In this document: piece after piece, positions 53,301 to 59,844 of the stretch | Position numbering within the stretch: the first letter of the stretch is position 1 | How the letters are laid out: each line of letters begins with the position of its first letter | Assembly (NCBI GenBank): GCA_036732005.1 | Contig: DAINDF010000010.1 | Location: 82,706 to 146,705, forward strand | DNA: 64,000 nucleotides | Source of the DNA: UBA1926 sp036732005 | Lineage (GTDB): Bacteria > Planctomycetota > Phycisphaerae > Phycisphaerales > UBA1924 | Direction of reading: 5' to 3' | Program-made: the position numbers and the translations under genes | Notes under the pieces: model-generated | Seen by the model: only the letters and a program-made list of their open reading frames with translations | The model's database searches: none | Told to the model about the DNA's origin: nothing

Positions 53301-53540
53301 CTCCACTTCGAGGACATCCGCAAACTCCTCGAAGTCCTCAACCGCCTCGCCGACGCCGGCAACACCCTCGTCGTCATCGAGCACAACCTCGATGTCATCA
53401 AAAGCGCCGACCACCTCATCGACCTCGGCCCCGAAGGCGGCGACAAAGGCGGCCACATCATCGCCACCGGCACCCCCGAGCAAGTCGCCAAGGTCAAACA
53501 AAGCCACACCGGCCACTATCTCAAGAATCTCTTGAAGTGA
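50388..53540 (+). CDS. uvrA: Excinuclease ABC subunit A with an in-frame repeat insertion
   Basis: The 1050-residue protein has two ABC modules: Walker A GLSGSGKSSLA and GVSGSGKSTLV, signatures LSGGEAQRIRLA and LSGGEAQRIKLA, and zinc modules CPTCHG...CPDCHG and GRCEACQGQG...CEVCNG. It locates DNA damage for nucleotide excision repair. It is about 100 residues longer than the E. coli protein; residues about 298-320 read SSGGTGVPPVSPNSSSSSS, with the GGTGVPPV part encoded by repeat family A and lying in the damage-sensing module region. GTG 50388 starts 3 bases after the previous gene. Confidence 0.96.
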   Translation: MPGRSRKPIGDGSMPPQAAEVVEIKKHATRPQAAPPDRVIRVRGAKEHNLKNIDLTIPRDRLVVMTGLSGSGKSSLAFDTIFAEGQRKYMESLSAYARQFLDQLKKPDVEEIEGIPPTIAIEQRSASHNPRSTVATTTEIYDYLRLLYARCGSPRSWAVTKAKKDGTPLERSGRPIQSSSASQIVEHVMGFPEGTRLMVLAPVVRGKKGFHRDALELFSAQGWQRARVNAQIVDLREVLKEPNENPLNLHRHKKHTIDAVVDRLVIREDARQRLAESIEAALRLADGTVTISVESAPSSSGGTGVPPVSPNSSSSSSTWTDHTFSEKFADPDHPEIALEELSPRLFSFNSPYGACPTCHGLGAILEFAEDLVVPDPDRAILNGGIAPWKKNGPGGMIYPRYLRRFCRLFAVHGSTPMGELEPQTRYILLHGTTPENEAERGIQWDGVLPMLHAWFEKTESTWAKDHLHQFQRETICPDCHGDRLRIESLHVLLDSAHTAETDRAFSAAVIGRPRHDGSMLNISELARLNINDAIAYIEKLTLSTEQATIAEPILREVTNRLRFLTSVGLDYLSLDRRTATLSGGEAQRIRLATQVGSGLVGACYVLDEPTIGLHERDNDRLIKTLRHLTDIGNTVLVVEHDEDTIRRADHVNDIGPGPRLHDGPIVAQRTVQDNAAAPESITGDYLSGRRRIEVPRSRRKLDEKNAIVVKGAKHNNLKKVDAAFPVGGFICVTGVSGSGKSTLVNEILLKAVKQHLHGSKEKPGDHARITGLHRIDRIIEVDQSPIGRTPRSNPATYTGIFDEIRKVFTQTKEAKIRGYQPGRFSFNVPATRAGKSGSGGRCEACQGQGLKKIEMHFLPDVYVECEVCNGKRYNRQTLEVHYRGKNIADVLDMTVEEACAFFENHPKILRFAECLRDVGLDYVKLGQPSTTLSGGEAQRIKLATELGKGTRYDGTPSAEHTLYILDEPTTGLHFEDIRKLLEVLNRLADAGNTLVVIEHNLDVIKSADHLIDLGPEGGDKGGHIIATGTPEQVAKVKQSHTGHYLKNLLK
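51288..51312 (+). repeat. Repeat family A copy inside uvrA
   Basis: GGTGGGACAGGCGTCCCGCC then TGTCT, read in frame as GGTGVPPVS. Identical over the core to the third unit in uvrB. Confidence 0.85.
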
Positions 53541-53568
53541 AGGCCCCCACTCTCCCCCTCCCCCCCTC

Positions 53569-53592
53569 GGTGGGGCAGGCGTCCCGCCTGCC
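53569..53592. repeat. Repeat family A copy
   Basis: GGTGGGGCAGGCGTCCCGCC then TGCC, 30 bases after uvrA. Confidence 0.7.
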
Positions 53593-53630
53593 TCTCCCAC
53601 CCTTGTTCAACAACCCTGAGGCACCAACAA

Positions 53631-53687
53631 CCCCTCCCCCGTCACCGACGGGGGAGGTGGCCCGGCCCAACTGGGTAGGCGGGGGTC
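53631..53687. repeat. Repeat family C, copy 3
   Basis: CCCCTCCCCCGTCACCGACG then GGGGAGGTGG, matching 18808-18862 for 29 bases before diverging. Confidence 0.65.
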
Positions 53688-53698
53688 TTCCTCGCCCG

Positions 53699-53732
53699 GT
53701 GCCACCACCCGCCGCGCCAGCGGCGCGTGGTG
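53699..53732. repeat. Repeat family B copy
   Basis: GTGCCACCACCCGCCGCGCC then AGCGGCGCGTGGTG. Confidence 0.7.
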
Positions 53733-53985
53733 CGTGGTGCCACGGCTCGCCGCAAAGCGGCGCAGTCGTGCCGACCGGCCATCACAAAATCACCGGCGCG
53801 CCCGCGACCCGACCACGCCACCCGCCGAAGCGGTCCGAGCCTCGATGAGGTACACTGCCTCAATCCCCGTGCGCCGAGGGCCCTACACGCGGGTGCCAAA
53901 GCGGGCTTGGTCGAGCGGCCATCAACTGCCCGAGGAGACGACCAAGGCGCACGCCGATGTCGAACTCTGATGTAGGGGATGGCCC

Positions 53986-55170
53986 ATGTCGACAATGCCA
54001 ACTAATTCACATGAATCTCGTCTCGTCCGCCTAAAGCTGGTCAACTGCCAACAGCCGGCCTCTGCAATCCAGAATGGGAAGAAGCTCGAGATCAACATCG
54101 ACCTGAAGCAGGCCTTTCACCAAGGGTACATTGACTGGTATTCCAAGGCTCCGTCACCCGAGTGCAATCCGCTCTTCGATGAGTTCCGGGATCACCTGGC
54201 GGATGACCCATATCTGATTTGGTCCGACCCCGGCATCGCGGGTGACGACGATGCTCGCGCCTGCAACAGCCACCGTCTTGGGCGGTGCATGGCACGGGCC
54301 TATCTTGTGCAGCATTGTGGGTTCACCTGGTTTGCCCATGTCTCTGAACTGACTCGATCGCCGAAGGAAGGATGGTCCGCGTCCCGGAAGGCAAACGGTG
54401 ACATGCCAGACTGGCTGATCTCGGATGGAGGTAGCAATGCCGCGATTGCCGAAGCCAAAGGAATCAGCAGGAGTATTGGAAAGAGGTCCACCGAGAAGTG
54501 GCGGCAGCAAGTGGTGAACATCGATGTGAAGAAAAACGGGGATCCCGTATCGCTACCGACATATATTGTCGCCACCCGATGGGTAACTGAAGCTCAGCCA
54601 CGGACCAAGCCGGAGATGTATGTCGAGGACCCGCCGACGGAGGGGCGCCAACCGAAGGAAGAGGAGTTTTCAGACCTGGGGCGCTGGGCGATGCAGTTGC
54701 ACACGGCTCGAAATCTGACGCGACTAGGCCATCGGTCGCTGGCCGAACGGATCCGATCTCCGAGACATGACAAGAGTGATCACCGAATTCCGGTTCTGAC
54801 ATGGCGATGTCATCTGCCGGAACTAAAGGACTTCAGATTTATCGGGCGAAGGGTCTCGGCTTCACCTTTCCTGTCACCACCAGACTTTTTCATGCTGCTG
54901 GAGGCGATGCTGATCGATCCGCATAGATTCCGGCGTCTGCGCCCCGACTTGCTAGACGCGCTTTTCGAGGCGCAGCAGGAGTGGCGTCAACAGACATACT
55001 TCGATGGCGTGATGGTCGACCCAGTCAAGTCGGCTCTCCAAAGACCGTCTCCGGAAAGATCAATGGGGGACGCGATGGCGAGTCTACCGGAGAATGTGAG
55101 TCTTCTCAGCGATGGCTCGTTAATCGCTCCTTCGGAATTTGTCGAAGTTTACAATCTGGATTACCTGTAA
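53986..55170 (+). CDS. Hypothetical protein with a PD-(D/E)XK-like nuclease motif
   Basis: The 394-residue protein has no family I can name. Residues 139-160 read GDMPDWLISDGGSNAAIAEA then KG; D142, E156 and K158 have the spacing of a PD-(D/E)XK catalytic core (D, 13 residues, E-x-K). The following VVNIDVKKNG could be the next strand. Codon choice is mixed with much more A/T than uvrA, and the gene is bracketed by repeats, both signs of acquired DNA. It could be a lone restriction-like nuclease or defence protein; the call rests on one motif. The ATG at 53986 has GGGGATGG upstream; ATG 53995 is an alternative. Confidence 0.6.
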   Translation: MSTMPTNSHESRLVRLKLVNCQQPASAIQNGKKLEINIDLKQAFHQGYIDWYSKAPSPECNPLFDEFRDHLADDPYLIWSDPGIAGDDDARACNSHRLGRCMARAYLVQHCGFTWFAHVSELTRSPKEGWSASRKANGDMPDWLISDGGSNAAIAEAKGISRSIGKRSTEKWRQQVVNIDVKKNGDPVSLPTYIVATRWVTEAQPRTKPEMYVEDPPTEGRQPKEEEFSDLGRWAMQLHTARNLTRLGHRSLAERIRSPRHDKSDHRIPVLTWRCHLPELKDFRFIGRRVSASPFLSPPDFFMLLEAMLIDPHRFRRLRPDLLDALFEAQQEWRQQTYFDGVMVDPVKSALQRPSPERSMGDAMASLPENVSLLSDGSLIAPSEFVEVYNLDYL

Positions 55171-55198
55171 CGAATGCCAAATGCCGGGTGTCGGGTGC

Positions 55199-55227
55199 CA
55201 CGGCTTGGCCGTCCTCGGCAAGCCGTG
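55199..55227. repeat. Inverted repeat after the PD-(D/E)XK-like gene
   Basis: CACGGCTTG (55199-55207) is mirrored by CAAGCCGTG (55219-55227) with an 11-base loop. There is no T-run, so it is not a classical terminator. Confidence 0.55.
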
Positions 55228-55265
55228 CTCGGTCCCTCCCCCTACTCCGAACTCGGTCTCGGCCC

Positions 55266-55302
55266 GGTGCCACCACCCGCCGCGCCAGCGGCGCGTGGTG
55301 CC
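55266..55302. repeat. Repeat family B copy
   Basis: GGTGCCACCACCCGCCGCGC then CAGCGGCGCGTGGTGCC. Confidence 0.7.
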
Positions 55303-55485
55303 GAACCAAGCAAGTCGCAACGACCACCCGGCCCGACCTCTGACCCGCCCGCGCACCCCCTCCTCACCCACCATCCGACGACTCCCCCAGAGAATCTCAC
55401 CACTCCGCACCGCCCCGTGCGCCGTTTCCGCGCCCTCCCGCGATTCCCCATTGCACCGCCCCCCGCCGCGCGACACCATCCCCCC

Positions 55486-55866
55486 ATGAGCCGATTCACC
55501 GCATACGACTTCGACGCCCTCGCCACCGATCTCACCGAGCCCTCCCCCCCACCCGATCCCAGATCCCCAACCCCCAGCCCCCACTCCCTCCTCCACGACC
55601 TCGCCGATCCGACCCTGTCCCTCGCCGACCTCACCCACATCCACAACCTCGACCTCGCCGCCCTCGCGCGCCTCACCGACTCCCCGGAGTTCAAAGAACA
55701 ACTCGAAGCCTGGCGCACCCTCAACGCCCTGCGCGCCCAACTCCTCGCCGACCGAGCCCGCGACGAACTCGCCACCCTCGCCGCGCAGGCCGACACCCCC
55801 GAGACCCGCCGCAAAGCCGCCTCGGCCGTGCGCAACGCAACCGCGCCGAGCCGCCCACGCCCCGCT
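55486..55866 (+). pseudogene. Small gene without a stop in place (possibly degraded)
   Basis: From ATG 55486 the frame reads MSRFTAYDFDALATDLTEPS and then a helical segment with DLTHIHNLDLAALARLTDSP and LRAQLLADRARDELATLAAQ, which looks like real coding sequence of about 125 residues. The frame does not stop; it runs to 57261 across two genes on the other strand, which is implausible for a protein. Either the stop was lost or a base is missing near 55840-55870. The helical part may be a small DNA-binding protein; I recognise no family. Confidence 0.35.
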
Positions 55867-56519
55867 CACGCGAAGAACGCAAGCACCGACGCCAGCACCA
55901 GCAGCCCCAGCGCCGCCACCATCGCCACCGTCACAGCCCGGGCCACCGGGCGATTCGCAGGCGGGGCCGACCGCCCGGCTGCGTGCGCCGCGCCCTCCGC
56001 GTCCCAGGCCGCCCCGCACTCGGGGCAGGCCACCAGCCCGTCCCCCCCGGCCGAGAGCCCCGCCAGGCTGTACCCGCACCCCGGGCAGTGCCCGTGCCGC
56101 AGCATCGCCCCCATCACCCGCGTCAGCCGCCGCCGCCTCGCCCCCCACAGCGGAAGCCACACCCCGACCACCAGCATCGGCACCAGCGCCGGCCCCGTGA
56201 ACCAGAGCGACGACACAAGGTCCTGCATCGCCGAGGGCCCGCCGCGCACAACGCTGGCCGCGATCCCACCGCCCGTGATCACCACCGCCGCGACGAGCAC
56301 CCCCACGCCCCACAGGATCACGCGCCGATCCCGCGCCGCCCCCTCGCTCGCGTCCGCCACGATCCGGTCCAGCGTCTCCCGCGGGATCTCCGACCCATCC
56401 CCCGCAAGCCCCCCGGCAAGCCCCCCGGCAAGCCATGCCCGGTACGGGTCAAGCAACCTCACCGGCCGCCCACGCCCGTCGGCCACCATCCCCACGCCCG
56501 CGGAGCCCCGAGTGCTCAT
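55866..56519 (-). CDS. Membrane protein with C-terminal zinc ribbon
   Basis: The 217-residue product has two hydrophobic helices (about 68-90 and 100-125), then a CPGCGYSL...CPECGAAW zinc ribbon (about 143-170) and a last helix at about 193-215. A 45-residue N-terminal segment contains GGLAGGLAGDGSEIPRETLD. Planctomycetes have many such zinc-ribbon membrane proteins of unknown function. TAGGAT 6 bases before ATG 56519 supports a leaderless start. It lies downstream of phoU on the same strand, 34 bases apart. Confidence 0.7.
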   Translation of the reverse strand: MSTRGSAGVGMVADGRGRPVRLLDPYRAWLAGGLAGGLAGDGSEIPRETLDRIVADASEGAARDRRVILWGVGVLVAAVVITGGGIAASVVRGGPSAMQDLVSSLWFTGPALVPMLVVGVWLPLWGARRRRLTRVMGAMLRHGHCPGCGYSLAGLSAGGDGLVACPECGAAWDAEGAAHAAGRSAPPANRPVARAVTVAMVAALGLLVLASVLAFFA

Positions 56520-56525
56520 GCTTCT

Positions 56526-56531
56526 ATCCTA
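56526..56531 (-). promoter_or_regulatory. Candidate -10 box of the zinc-ribbon gene (leaderless)
   Basis: Minus-strand TAGGAT, exactly 6 bases before ATG 56519. Confidence 0.4.
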
Positions 56532-56553
56532 CCGACCCGACTCCCACCGGCCC

Positions 56554-57264
56554 TCAACCCCGGTCGCGGGTCGCCTGCTCGATCCACTCCCCCGCCCGGT
56601 GCCGCACGATGATCCCCGTGGCCTCGTAGATCACCTGCTCGGCGACATTCGTCGCGTGATCCGCCATCAGCAGGCACTGGCTCGCCAACTCGTGCAGGTC
56701 GAACGCCAGATCGACGGTCATGTGCCCCTCCGCCACCGCCCGCTCCGCGGCACGCAGGATCTCCGCCTTGAACAGCGAGACCGTGTCCTCGCTCTGCAGC
56801 ACGAGCCGCGCCAGCGTCGCGTCCCGGTTGTCGTACGCCTTGGCCATGTCCCGCAGGATCCCGACAACGCTGTTGGTCATCACCCGTGTCGTCGGCGGGA
56901 ACTTCGCCGGGTTCCCGGACAGCGCAATCGCACGCTCCGCGATGGTCACCCCTGCGTCCGCGATCCGTTCGTACTCGTTGTTCACCTTGACCAGGTTCAG
57001 CACACCCCGGACATGGGAATCGTCCACCGGCGTCGTGTCCTGGCACGCCGCGGTCAGCAACGCCACCGTCGCCCGCTCAATCGCCACATCCTCCGCGTCG
57101 ATCTCGTCGTCCAGCGCGATCGCCGCCCGCGCCGCCTCCGCGCTGGCCGTGAAGAACGCGTCCGCCGAGGCCTCCACCAGCCGGCGCACGCGTTTGCCCT
57201 GCTCGGCCAGTTTCCCCCGCAACTCGGCGATGCGGCCCGAAAACACCTCGGCGGTCGGTGACAT
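56554..57264 (-). CDS. phoU: Phosphate signalling complex protein
   Basis: The 236-residue all-helical protein has the two PhoU halves, with the metal-binding EYERIADAGVTIAERA and HATNVAEQVIYEATG motifs (E-x3-D...; second copy D-x2-x-N-x2-E). PhoU restrains PhoR and the PstSCAB transporter when phosphate is plentiful. None of pst, phoR or phoB is beside it. The ATG at 57264 has GGAG upstream. It is the last minus-strand gene before the skew switch. Confidence 0.85.
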   Translation of the reverse strand: MSPTAEVFSGRIAELRGKLAEQGKRVRRLVEASADAFFTASAEAARAAIALDDEIDAEDVAIERATVALLTAACQDTTPVDDSHVRGVLNLVKVNNEYERIADAGVTIAERAIALSGNPAKFPPTTRVMTNSVVGILRDMAKAYDNRDATLARLVLQSEDTVSLFKAEILRAAERAVAEGHMTVDLAFDLHELASQCLLMADHATNVAEQVIYEATGIIVRHRAGEWIEQATRDRG

Positions 57265-57352
57265 GGTGCGCACTCCGTTCCGGCCCGCGCTTCCCTGCGG
57301 GCCTGACCACCTGATGGTACGGGCTCCGGCCCGGCCGAGGGCCCCGGCGCGG

Positions 57353-57358
57353 TATTCT
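57353..57358 (+). promoter_or_regulatory. Candidate -10 box of the NUDIX gene (leaderless)
   Basis: TATTCT, exactly 6 bases before ATG 57365. Confidence 0.45.
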
Positions 57359-57364
57359 GCGGGG

Positions 57365-57928
57365 ATGTCGGACCGGAATATCCGTGACACTGTCACCAGC
57401 GAGCGTGTCCTTGCGTCCCACCCCGCCTATGACGCGGTCGAGCTGACCATCCGCTCGCCCGAGGGCGTCGAGCGGAAGCGTCCCGCCGTGCGGCACCGGG
57501 GCGCGGTGGTGGTCGTGCCGCTGCTCGAGCAGCCGGGTCGAGCGCCGCGTGTGGTCATGATCCGGAACGAGCGTGTGCTGCTGGGCGAGGCGTTGCTCGA
57601 GTGCCCCGCGGGGGGGATCGACGAGGGCGAGAGCCCGATCGAGGCCGCCGAGCGTGAACTGGGGGAGGAGACCGGGTACAGGGCGGCGAGCCTGTACCCG
57701 CTGGGGCGGTTCTACACGACGCCCGGGATGACCGATGAACTGATGCACGCGTTCGTGGCGAGCGGGCTGATCCAGGGGTCGCAGGCTCTCCAGGCCGACG
57801 AGAACCTGACGGTGCACCGATTCGCCGCTGGGGAGCTGCTCCAGAAGATCGAGATGGGGGAGTTGGTGGACGGGAAATCGATGCTGGCGATCCTGCTCGC
57901 GGTGCGGCGGGGGTACCTGGCGGGGTGA
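57365..57928 (+). CDS. NUDIX hydrolase, ADP-ribose pyrophosphatase-like
   Basis: The 187-residue protein has the NUDIX box from G84, GIDEGESPIEAAERELGEET, and the GRFYTTPGMTDELMHAFVAS segment typical of ADP-ribose pyrophosphatases. Those enzymes cleave ADP-ribose to AMP and ribose 5-phosphate. It starts a run of plus-strand genes with G-ending codons. Given the TIR proteins at the other end of the window, the ADP-ribose link is only suggestive; they are 54 kb apart. Confidence 0.85.
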   Translation: MSDRNIRDTVTSERVLASHPAYDAVELTIRSPEGVERKRPAVRHRGAVVVVPLLEQPGRAPRVVMIRNERVLLGEALLECPAGGIDEGESPIEAAERELGEETGYRAASLYPLGRFYTTPGMTDELMHAFVASGLIQGSQALQADENLTVHRFAAGELLQKIEMGELVDGKSMLAILLAVRRGYLAG

Positions 57929-57952
57929 GGCATCCCGCGTTGGAGGCGACGG

Positions 57953-57958
57953 TAGAAC
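57953..57958 (+). promoter_or_regulatory. Candidate -10 box of the site-2 protease gene (leaderless)
   Basis: TAGAAC, exactly 6 bases before ATG 57965. Confidence 0.4.
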
Positions 57959-57964
57959 AGGTCG

Positions 57965-59011
57965 ATGAACCAGAGGATGCCGACGGAACCCTGGAGGAGC
58001 GGAGTGGACGGGCGAGGCGGTGGCTGGGGCGCGTCGGTGCGACGCGTGTTCGGGTATGGGGAGAACCCGCTGACCTGGGGGGTGTCGCTGTACCGCGCCT
58101 GGGGGATCCGGGTGCGGGTGCATGTGTTCTTTCTGTTCTTCGTGCTCGCCGAGCTGATCCGGGCGCTGGTGCAGAGCGAGGCGGGGCTGTTCTTCGTGGC
58201 GCCGACGCTGTTCGCGTTGTTCGGGCTGGTGCTGCTGCACGAGTACGGGCATTGCGTCGCGTGCCGGCGGGTCGGGGGCGAGGCGGACGAGATCCTGCTG
58301 TGGCCCCTGGGCGGGCTGGCGAGTTGCCTGCCCCCCCACCGTTGGCGGGCGCACCTCTGGACCACGGTCGGGGGGCCCCTGGTCAACGCGGCGCTGCTTG
58401 TGCCGCTGGGGCTGGTGGTGTGGTTGGTGACGGGGGATCTCGGAGCGGTTGTGTTCAACCCGTTCGATCCGTTCCTGAGCGCGGCGTTGATTTCGGGGCC
58501 GAACGATCTGGTGAAGTTCGGCAAGGTGCTGCTGTGGTCGTTGCACTACGCGAACATGGTGCTGCTGGCGTTCAATGTGCTCGTGCCGATGTACCCGATG
58601 GACGGGGGTCGGATCCTGCAGGCGTTGCTTTGGGCGAGGCTGGGGCATCGCGAATCGATGCGGGTGGCGTCGATCGTTGGCCTGGTGGCGGCCGGGGCGC
58701 TCGCGGTGTTTGCGATCTCGTTCTCGCAGATGACGCTGCTGGCGATCGCGTTGCTCGGCGGGTTCGTGTGCTTTGGGGAGTTGCGGCGGCAGAAGTTCGA
58801 GGCGCTGGAGGACCCGGGCGTGCTGCTCGCGCCTGAGTTCGAGGAGCCGAGTGGGCCGAGCCGGGCGGAGGAGAAGCGGGCGGCTCGCGAGGCGGCGGAG
58901 AAGGCCGAGGTGGACCGGATCCTCGGGAAGATCAGTTCGGCGGGGTTGGAGAGCCTGACTAAGGCAGAGAAGCGGACGCTCGAGCGGGCGTCGGCGAAGG
59001 GGAGGTCGTGA
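57965..59011 (+). CDS. Site-2 protease-like (M50) membrane metalloprotease
   Basis: The 348-residue protein has six hydrophobic segments, the zinc motif H92-E93-x-x-H96 in VLLHEYGHCVACRR and the third ligand motif VPMYPMDGGRILQAL, the S2P pair. A charged C-terminal tail (AEEKRAAREAAEKAEVDRIL) follows. Such proteases cut anti-sigma factors or signal peptides within the membrane. It begins 36 bases after the NUDIX gene; TAGAAC 6 bases upstream suggests its own leaderless message. Confidence 0.88.
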   Translation: MNQRMPTEPWRSGVDGRGGGWGASVRRVFGYGENPLTWGVSLYRAWGIRVRVHVFFLFFVLAELIRALVQSEAGLFFVAPTLFALFGLVLLHEYGHCVACRRVGGEADEILLWPLGGLASCLPPHRWRAHLWTTVGGPLVNAALLVPLGLVVWLVTGDLGAVVFNPFDPFLSAALISGPNDLVKFGKVLLWSLHYANMVLLAFNVLVPMYPMDGGRILQALLWARLGHRESMRVASIVGLVAAGALAVFAISFSQMTLLAIALLGGFVCFGELRRQKFEALEDPGVLLAPEFEEPSGPSRAEEKRAAREAAEKAEVDRILGKISSAGLESLTKAEKRTLERASAKGRS

Positions 59012-59206
59012 CGCGGTGGTCGGCCTTGTGGTGGATCGCCGGGCTTGCACGGGGCTCGTCGAACCCAATTTTGAACGGGGATGCGCCTATAAGGCGAGTT
59101 CCGGCGATGGCCTTGCGTTGGACCGAATTCCGGTCCGCCTTGTGCTCGGTGCCCGTCGTCATGTCGAAGCGTGACGGCGGATCGGGACAGCCCACGCCGT
59201 CCTTTC

Positions 59207-59232
59207 GTGGTTCACCCTTTGGGATGAACCAC
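59207..59232. repeat. Palindrome GTGGTTCA...TGAACCAC
   Basis: Eight perfect base pairs flank a CCCTTTGGGA loop that can extend the stem. No T-run follows. Confidence 0.55.
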
Positions 59233-59292
59233 GGCACCGACGCTCGGGGACGACCGGAAAGCCGTGACACACCCTTGAGGAGGAGGGGGAGA

Positions 59293-59316
59293 GGCGGGCT
59301 GGAAGCCCGTCCCACC
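59293..59316. repeat. Repeat family A, inverted variant
   Basis: GGCGGGCTGGAAGCCCGTCC then CACC; in reverse it reads GGTGGGACGGGCTTCCAGCC, a variant of family A. Confidence 0.6.
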
Positions 59317-59358
59317 GAGAAGAGGTGAGGCGCTGAGGGGAGGTGATCGGGTGGGTTG

Positions 59359-59392
59359 CACCACGCGCCGCGGCGCGGCGGGTGGTGGCACC
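59359..59392. repeat. Repeat family B, inverted
   Basis: CACCACGCGCCGCGGCGCGG then CGGGTGGTGGCACC. Confidence 0.7.
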
Positions 59393-59566
59393 GGGCATTC
59401 CTCGCGTTGGCGGGGCTGCTGACGGGGACGGCGCCCCCGGTTGATGTCGTCTGATCCGGGTCCGGAGTCTGACCCGGCGAGCCGGTCGGCGAAGAGAGAA
59501 CTGAATTCCGCGGACTTGGGCCCGCGGCTCGTTGGGCCCGGGTCTGGTCGGGTGGTCGTGATCCGT

Positions 59567-59601
59567 GCACCACGCGCCGCGGCGCGGCGGGTGGTGGCAC
59601 C
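59567..59601. repeat. Repeat family B, inverted
   Basis: GCACCACGCGCCGCGGCGCG then GCGGGTGGTGGCACC, 208 bases from the previous copy. Confidence 0.7.
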
Positions 59602-59844
59602 GGGCGCCTGGGGGCGTTGGGGCGGGAGTTTTCGGTTGGGTCTTGATTGGGCCGCGGGGGTTGGGTGGGGAGGCGGGCCGGGTTTTCCGAGGGATGGCCT
59701 TGCATCGGTCCGAATATCTTGATTGACTGGTGAGGTTGGCTTTGTGTTGGGCCGGTTTTCAGGCACCGCCGATCGGTATGGTGCGTACAGGCCCTGCGGA
59801 GATTCTCTCAGCCGTATCGGCATTGCCTGAAAGAGGTCTGACCA

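Larger units (their letters stand above)
53541..53985. other. Repeat-filled interval between uvrA and the gene at 53986
   Basis: In 445 bases there are one copy each of repeat families A (53569-53592), C (53631-53687) and B (53699-53732), and a TACACT hexamer at 53851-53856 that may be the -10 box of the next gene. No coding frame is convincing. Confidence 0.55.
59012..59844. other. Long repeat-rich intergenic interval
   Basis: In 833 bases no gene is convincing. It holds an 8-bp-stem palindrome (59207-59232), an inverted family A copy (59293-59316) and two inverted family B copies (59359-59392, 59567-59601). The remainder is G-rich, low in start codons with ribosome sites. A TATGGT at 59776-59781 may serve the following protease gene. 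Confidence 0.55.

Noticed and set aside
57265..57364. Replication origin in the phoU-NUDIX gap
   Set aside because: The 100-base gap is GC-rich with no DnaA boxes or AT-rich unwinding segment, so only the skew change is reported.
59207..59232. Terminator
   Set aside because: A good palindrome, but no T-run and no gene end within 190 bases.
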